Shown here piece by piece: positions 60,057-64,000 of a stretch of 64,000 bases of DNA (position 1 is its first letter; the number at the start of each line of letters is the position of its first letter). Location of the stretch: contig NZ_CANMCZ010000001.1 of the NCBI RefSeq assembly GCF_947496485.1, positions 1,759,384 through 1,823,383 of the forward strand. The letters run 5' to 3'. Under the pieces are notes generated by a model that had not been told where the DNA came from, ran no database searches, and was given only the letters and a program-made list of their open reading frames with translations. The position numbers and the translations under genes were made by a program. Origin of the DNA: an uncultured Winogradskyella sp. (GTDB taxonomy: Bacteria > Bacteroidota > Bacteroidia > Flavobacteriales > Flavobacteriaceae).

Positions 60057-63000
60057 ATGAAAAAGATACTATTTTTTGTAGTTCTCCTAACGACTACAAT
60101 TTGCTCTTCGCAAGACCTCCCAATGCAAAATGGCACATTTAACCGTTGTGCACCAGATATATTTTACGATTCTGGTGGTGAGTTTGGAAATTATGGTAAT
60201 AATGAAAATTTAGTAACCACTATATGTCCGCAAAATGCAGATGAATTTATTATTTTAAATTTCACACAATTTACAACGCAACTTGGTGCACAACCAGATG
60301 TGATGAATATATATGATGGAGAAGACACAAGCGCTAGCTTAATAGGGAGTTATCAAGGAACCGCTAGTCCAGGTATGGTTTCAGCATCTGCAGGTAATGT
60401 TTCTGGTTGTCTCACAATAGAGTTTATTTCTAATGATAGTGGAAATATTAATGGATGGGAAGCTGAGATATTATGTGCAACTCCTTGTCAGGCTATATTT
60501 GCTTTCATTGATGATACTACACCTGCACCCAATGTTGCTGGAGTCGTAGGTATTTTACCTGGTGAATCTGTTGACTTTTCAGGAAGTGCTACATTTTCGG
60601 GTGATGGATCTAATGCTACATATAATTGGGATTTTGGGGATAGTAATTCTGCAACAGGTGCTAATGTCTCTAATACTTTTCTTTTTCCAGGTACTTATAC
60701 AGTAACATTAACAGTATCAGACGATAATCCTCAAGGCTGTGTTGGTACTGATACAATTACGGTTTTTGTCTTAGGATCTAATGTGGTCATAGACCAAGAT
60801 ACATTTACGCCAGAAGAATTAATAGAAGATGTCTTGGTGAATAGTCCTTGTGCTTCAGTTTCAAACATTACTTGGTCAACAGGAATTAGTTTTGGAGCTA
60901 ATCAACCAAATGGTATAGGATATTTTTATGGTAATGGCCAGAGCTTTCCTTTTGAAGATGGATTATTATTAACGTCAGGTGATGCTAGTGAAGCTAGAGG
61001 ACCTAATAATAATGGTATTTTGGGAGAGGGTACAGCCACTTGGCCTGGTGATTTTGATTTAGACAGTCAGCTAGGTGTGGATTCTCATAACGCTACCTTT
61101 ATTCAATTCGATTTTACTCCTCTTGCGGATAGTATAAGTTTTGAATTTTTAATGGCTTCTGAAGAATATGATATGGGTAGTTTTGAATGTACGTTTTCTG
61201 ATGCATTCGCTTTCTTATTGACGGATTCAGCAGGAAATACAACGAATTTAGCTGTTCTTCCAGGGACAACGACTCCAATTTTAGTTACAAATATCCATCC
61301 AGATAATGGTGCCTCTTGTGGAGGTGCTAATGAGCAATATTTTGGCGCCTATACTCCTAATAATCAACCGCCAATTGCGTTTGATGGAAGAACAGTAGTT
61401 TTCACAGCTCAATCCGCAGTCATACCTGGAGATAATTATACCATAAAATTAGTTATTGCAGATGATAGAGATAATAACTATGATTCAGGTGTGTTTCTAA
61501 AAGCTGGTAGTTTTGATTTAGGTGGTGATTTAGGAGAAGATATTACAATTGCTCAAGGTACTGCAGAATGTGGTGGATCTTCTGTGACTTTGGATACTGA
61601 AGTGCCTTTAGCTGACCATGTTTGGTATTATGCTGCAGATCCTACAATGCCAGATAATAGAGTTGAGCTTACTGGAGAAACAAGCTCCGTACTTACGGTC
61701 TCTGAAACAGGTATATACACTGTAGATGTTATTTTTACAGGTATTTGTCAATCCACAGATTCAATTTTAGTTGAATTTAAACCAAACCCTACAGCAAATC
61801 CAGCAAATAATTTAATCATATGTGACAATTCTGGTACTGCTAATTTTGATTTAAGCCAAAATGATAATGATATTTTAGGAAGTCAAAACGTTGATGATTT
61901 TATAATTAGTTATCACCTCACTGAACAAGATGCAATTGATAATGTTGGTGCTTTGTCGACTAATTATGAAAATATCAATACTCCTCAAGTGATATGGGCA
62001 CGTATAGGAGATGCTACGCAAGAATGTTTTGATACTACATCCTTCACCTTAAACGTAGCAGGTCAACCGACGATCAATCCTGTCATTGATCTGGAGTTGT
62101 GCGATGATGATGGCAATGACGGATTTGAGGAGTTTGATCTGAGCACGCAATCTTTGGCCATATTGGGCATTCAGCCGTCCACGGATTATGCAGTGACGTA
62201 TTACCTGAATTTTGCCGATGCCGATGCAGGCACCAATGCCTTGCCGAATCTATACACCAATACGATCAACCCACAACCCATATTTGTAAGGGTAGAAAAT
62301 GTAGGGGACTCCAACTGCTATAATGCATCAGCGACAGCAGTATTTGATTTGGTGGTCAATACCAGGGCGATAGCCAACACACCAATGGATATGGAAGCTT
62401 GTGATGATGTGAGCAATGATGGTCTGGCAACGTTTGATTTGAGTACACAAGAATCAGATATCTTAGGGGTTCAAGACACAAATATATACATTGTATCCTT
62501 TCATAATAGCCAGTCGGATGCGGATGATAATATAGGTGCCTTACCAAAGAACTATTCAAATACGACACCAAATTTAGAGACAGTCTTTGCAAGAGTGGAA
62601 GACTCTTTACATCCAGACTGTTATGGTACTACGAGTTTCGATTTAGTAGTAGACCCGTTACCTCAGGTTGTTGCAGTGCCCCCTTTACAGGTCTGTGATG
62701 ATGACACGGATGGATTTGTAAGTTTTCCATTAGACACCAAAGTAGCGGAGTTATTAAATGGTCAAACAGGTGTAGAGGTATCGTTCCATGAAACTTTAGT
62801 AGGGGCGGATACAGCTACCGCAGAAGTATTTGATGGTTACACCAATACGGCAATGACGGCCCAAACGCTATTTGTTCGTTTAGAAAACACGACCACCACC
62901 TGTTATAACGTCAATACGCTACAATTGGAAGTATTGGAAAACCCCATAGCTAATGTCACAACACCCTTAGAAGTTTGTGATGATGTTAGCAATGATGGTA

Positions 63001-64000
63001 TAGCCCAATTTGATTTAAGTACCAAAGACGCTCAAGTCATCGGATCACAGACAGGTATGAGCGTAAGTTATTATAGCTCGCCAGAACTTGCTGAGACAGG
63101 AACCAGTGCTGTAGCGACACTCTATACAACGGTCACTAGAGAAATCTATGTGCGTATAGAGAATGATGTGACGGGCTGCTATGCTACAACCACTTTACAA
63201 TTAATTGTTAATCCAACACCAACCACTGTAACAGTAGCACCTTATGAACTTTGTGATTATAATAATCCAGGAGACGAGCAAGAACTATTTGATTTATCAA
63301 CAAAAGACGCAGAGGTTCTAAACGGGCAGGTCAATGTTACAGTAGCGTACTATGAGAATCAAACCGATGCCGATATGGGTATGAATGCCATTATAGGCCT
63401 ATATACCAATACGAGCAATCCACAACCCATAGTAGCAGTACTGACCAATACGATGACCAGTTGCAGATCAAGCACCACTTTCAACTTAGTAGTCAATGCG
63501 TTACCCGTATTAGTCGCACCAACGGCTTTAGAAGTTTGTGACGATGGTACACCAGATGGACTGACGGAGATGGATTTGAGCGTGAAGAACGCAGAAGTTA
63601 CAGCTAGCAATCCTAATTATGAGGTGAGCTATTATGAAACCATAGCAGATGCAGATGCAGAGATGAACCCCTTACCAACACTATATACCAATACAGTCGA
63701 CGGACAGATTATTTTTGTACGTGTAGAAGATATAGGTACAGGTTGTTACGACACCACAACTTTAGAATTAGTGGTAGAACAAGCACCAATAGCCTTTACA
63801 CCAACACCACTAAGATATTGCGACCCAGATAACGATGGATTTGGGTTCTTTACTTTAACAGATGCCGACAATGAGATTACAGGAGGAGCATCAGGTCTTA
63901 CGGTAACCTATCATGAGACTTTGGAGAACGCTGAGAACAATGCAGATGCAATAAACACTAGTGTAGACTTCAGTAATAGTTCAATAGATACACAGACGCT
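60057..64000 (+). CDS. Large secreted protein: CUB-like, PKD and choice-of-anchor L-like domains, then tandem approximately 95-aa repeats (3' truncated by window end; absent from ORF track)
   Basis: ATG 60057 gives MKKILFFVVLLTTTICSSQ signal peptide; NWDFGDSNSATG PKD motif; ISFEFLMASEEYDMG anchor-L-like segment. Repeat Cys positions through 63819 all stay in frame. Confidence 0.85.
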   Translation, partial: MKKILFFVVLLTTTICSSQDLPMQNGTFNRCAPDIFYDSGGEFGNYGNNENLVTTICPQNADEFIILNFTQFTTQLGAQPDVMNIYDGEDTSASLIGSYQGTASPGMVSASAGNVSGCLTIEFISNDSGNINGWEAEILCATPCQAIFAFIDDTTPAPNVAGVVGILPGESVDFSGSATFSGDGSNATYNWDFGDSNSATGANVSNTFLFPGTYTVTLTVSDDNPQGCVGTDTITVFVLGSNVVIDQDTFTPEELIEDVLVNSPCASVSNITWSTGISFGANQPNGIGYFYGNGQSFPFEDGLLLTSGDASEARGPNNNGILGEGTATWPGDFDLDSQLGVDSHNATFIQFDFTPLADSISFEFLMASEEYDMGSFECTFSDAFAFLLTDSAGNTTNLAVLPGTTTPILVTNIHPDNGASCGGANEQYFGAYTPNNQPPIAFDGRTVVFTAQSAVIPGDNYTIKLVIADDRDNNYDSGVFLKAGSFDLGGDLGEDITIAQGTAECGGSSVTLDTEVPLADHVWYYAADPTMPDNRVELTGETSSVLTVSETGIYTVDVIFTGICQSTDSILVEFKPNPTANPANNLIICDNSGTANFDLSQNDNDILGSQNVDDFIISYHLTEQDAIDNVGALSTNYENINTPQVIWARIGDATQECFDTTSFTLNVAGQPTINPVIDLELCDDDGNDGFEEFDLSTQSLAILGIQPSTDYAVTYYLNFADADAGTNALPNLYTNTINPQPIFVRVENVGDSNCYNASATAVFDLVVNTRAIANTPMDMEACDDVSNDGLATFDLSTQESDILGVQDTNIYIVSFHNSQSDADDNIGALPKNYSNTTPNLETVFARVEDSLHPDCYGTTSFDLVVDPLPQVVAVPPLQVCDDDTDGFVSFPLDTKVAELLNGQTGVEVSFHETLVGADTATAEVFDGYTNTAMTAQTLFVRLENTTTTCYNVNTLQLEVLENPIANVTTPLEVCDDVSNDGIAQFDLSTKDAQVIGSQTGMSVSYYSSPELAETGTSAVATLYTTVTREIYVRIENDVTGCYATTTLQLIVNPTPTTVTVAPYELCDYNNPGDEQELFDLSTKDAEVLNGQVNVTVAYYENQTDADMGMNAIIGLYTNTSNPQPIVAVLTNTMTSCRSSTTFNLVVNALPVLVAPTALEVCDDGTPDGLTEMDLSVKNAEVTASNPNYEVSYYETIADADAEMNPLPTLYTNTVDGQIIFVRVEDIGTGCYDTTTLELVVEQAPIAFTPTPLRYCDPDNDGFGFFTLTDADNEITGGASGLTVTYHETLENAENNADAINTSVDFSNSSIDTQT
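61821..64000 (+). repeat. Tandem approximately 276-300 bp coding repeats (C-D-D...DGxxxFDLst...YYxs...DA...LYTNT...IFVRVE...CY.T)
   Basis: Conserved TGY (Cys) codons at 61821, 62100, 62400, 62694, 62976, 63252, 63537 and 63819; continues beyond the window. Confidence 0.8.

Noticed and set aside
1-64000. CRISPR arrays, rRNA, tRNA genes
   Set aside because: No regularly spaced short repeats or recognisable rRNA/tRNA sequences noticed; not exhaustively screened without tools.

Overview
The window looks like a Bacteroidota (Flavobacteriaceae-type) chromosome: low GC, TAnnTTTG promoters, alternative complex III, SprA and RemB. Most of it is conserved core: an ACIII/cytochrome oxidase operon (1-9240), ruvB and queG, maeB, ruvA, sprA, gcvH, TonB-like genes, remB, a second oxidase cluster (ctaB, two subunit III genes, subunit IV, SCO), a MacB-like ABC/TolC efflux cluster, tsaB, mscS, dodecin, nfu, and the 5' part of a large repetitive secreted protein (60057 to the window end). 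Between queG and the DUF5686/maeB region lies an accessory island (about 11.3-25.9 kb) that reads as a dual RiPP locus. One arm, on the minus strand, has a split LanB-type dehydratase, a membrane TPR/AraC-type regulator, a 56-aa GG-leader precursor absent from the supplied ORF track (13025-13195), and an S8 lipoprotein protease. The divergent plus-strand arm is a grasp-with-spasm system: ATP-grasp enzyme, SPASM protein without a radical-SAM motif, three small precursors, two paralogous lipoprotein/secreted proteins, and one C39-peptidase ABC exporter with an HlyD partner. Three features stand out. (1) All three plus-strand precursors carry near-canonical EF-hand Ca2+-loop motifs (DNDNDGKWSCGD, DKNGDGKWGSGE, DNDGDGKLSKGD). 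(2) Three copies of an 18-bp palindrome (CCAAATTCatGAATTTGG type) sit in the divergent promoter and in front of the hidden precursor. (3) Each precursor unit is followed by a hairpin before the next gene. No LanC, transposase, CRISPR array, rRNA or tRNA was recognised, but no systematic search was possible.
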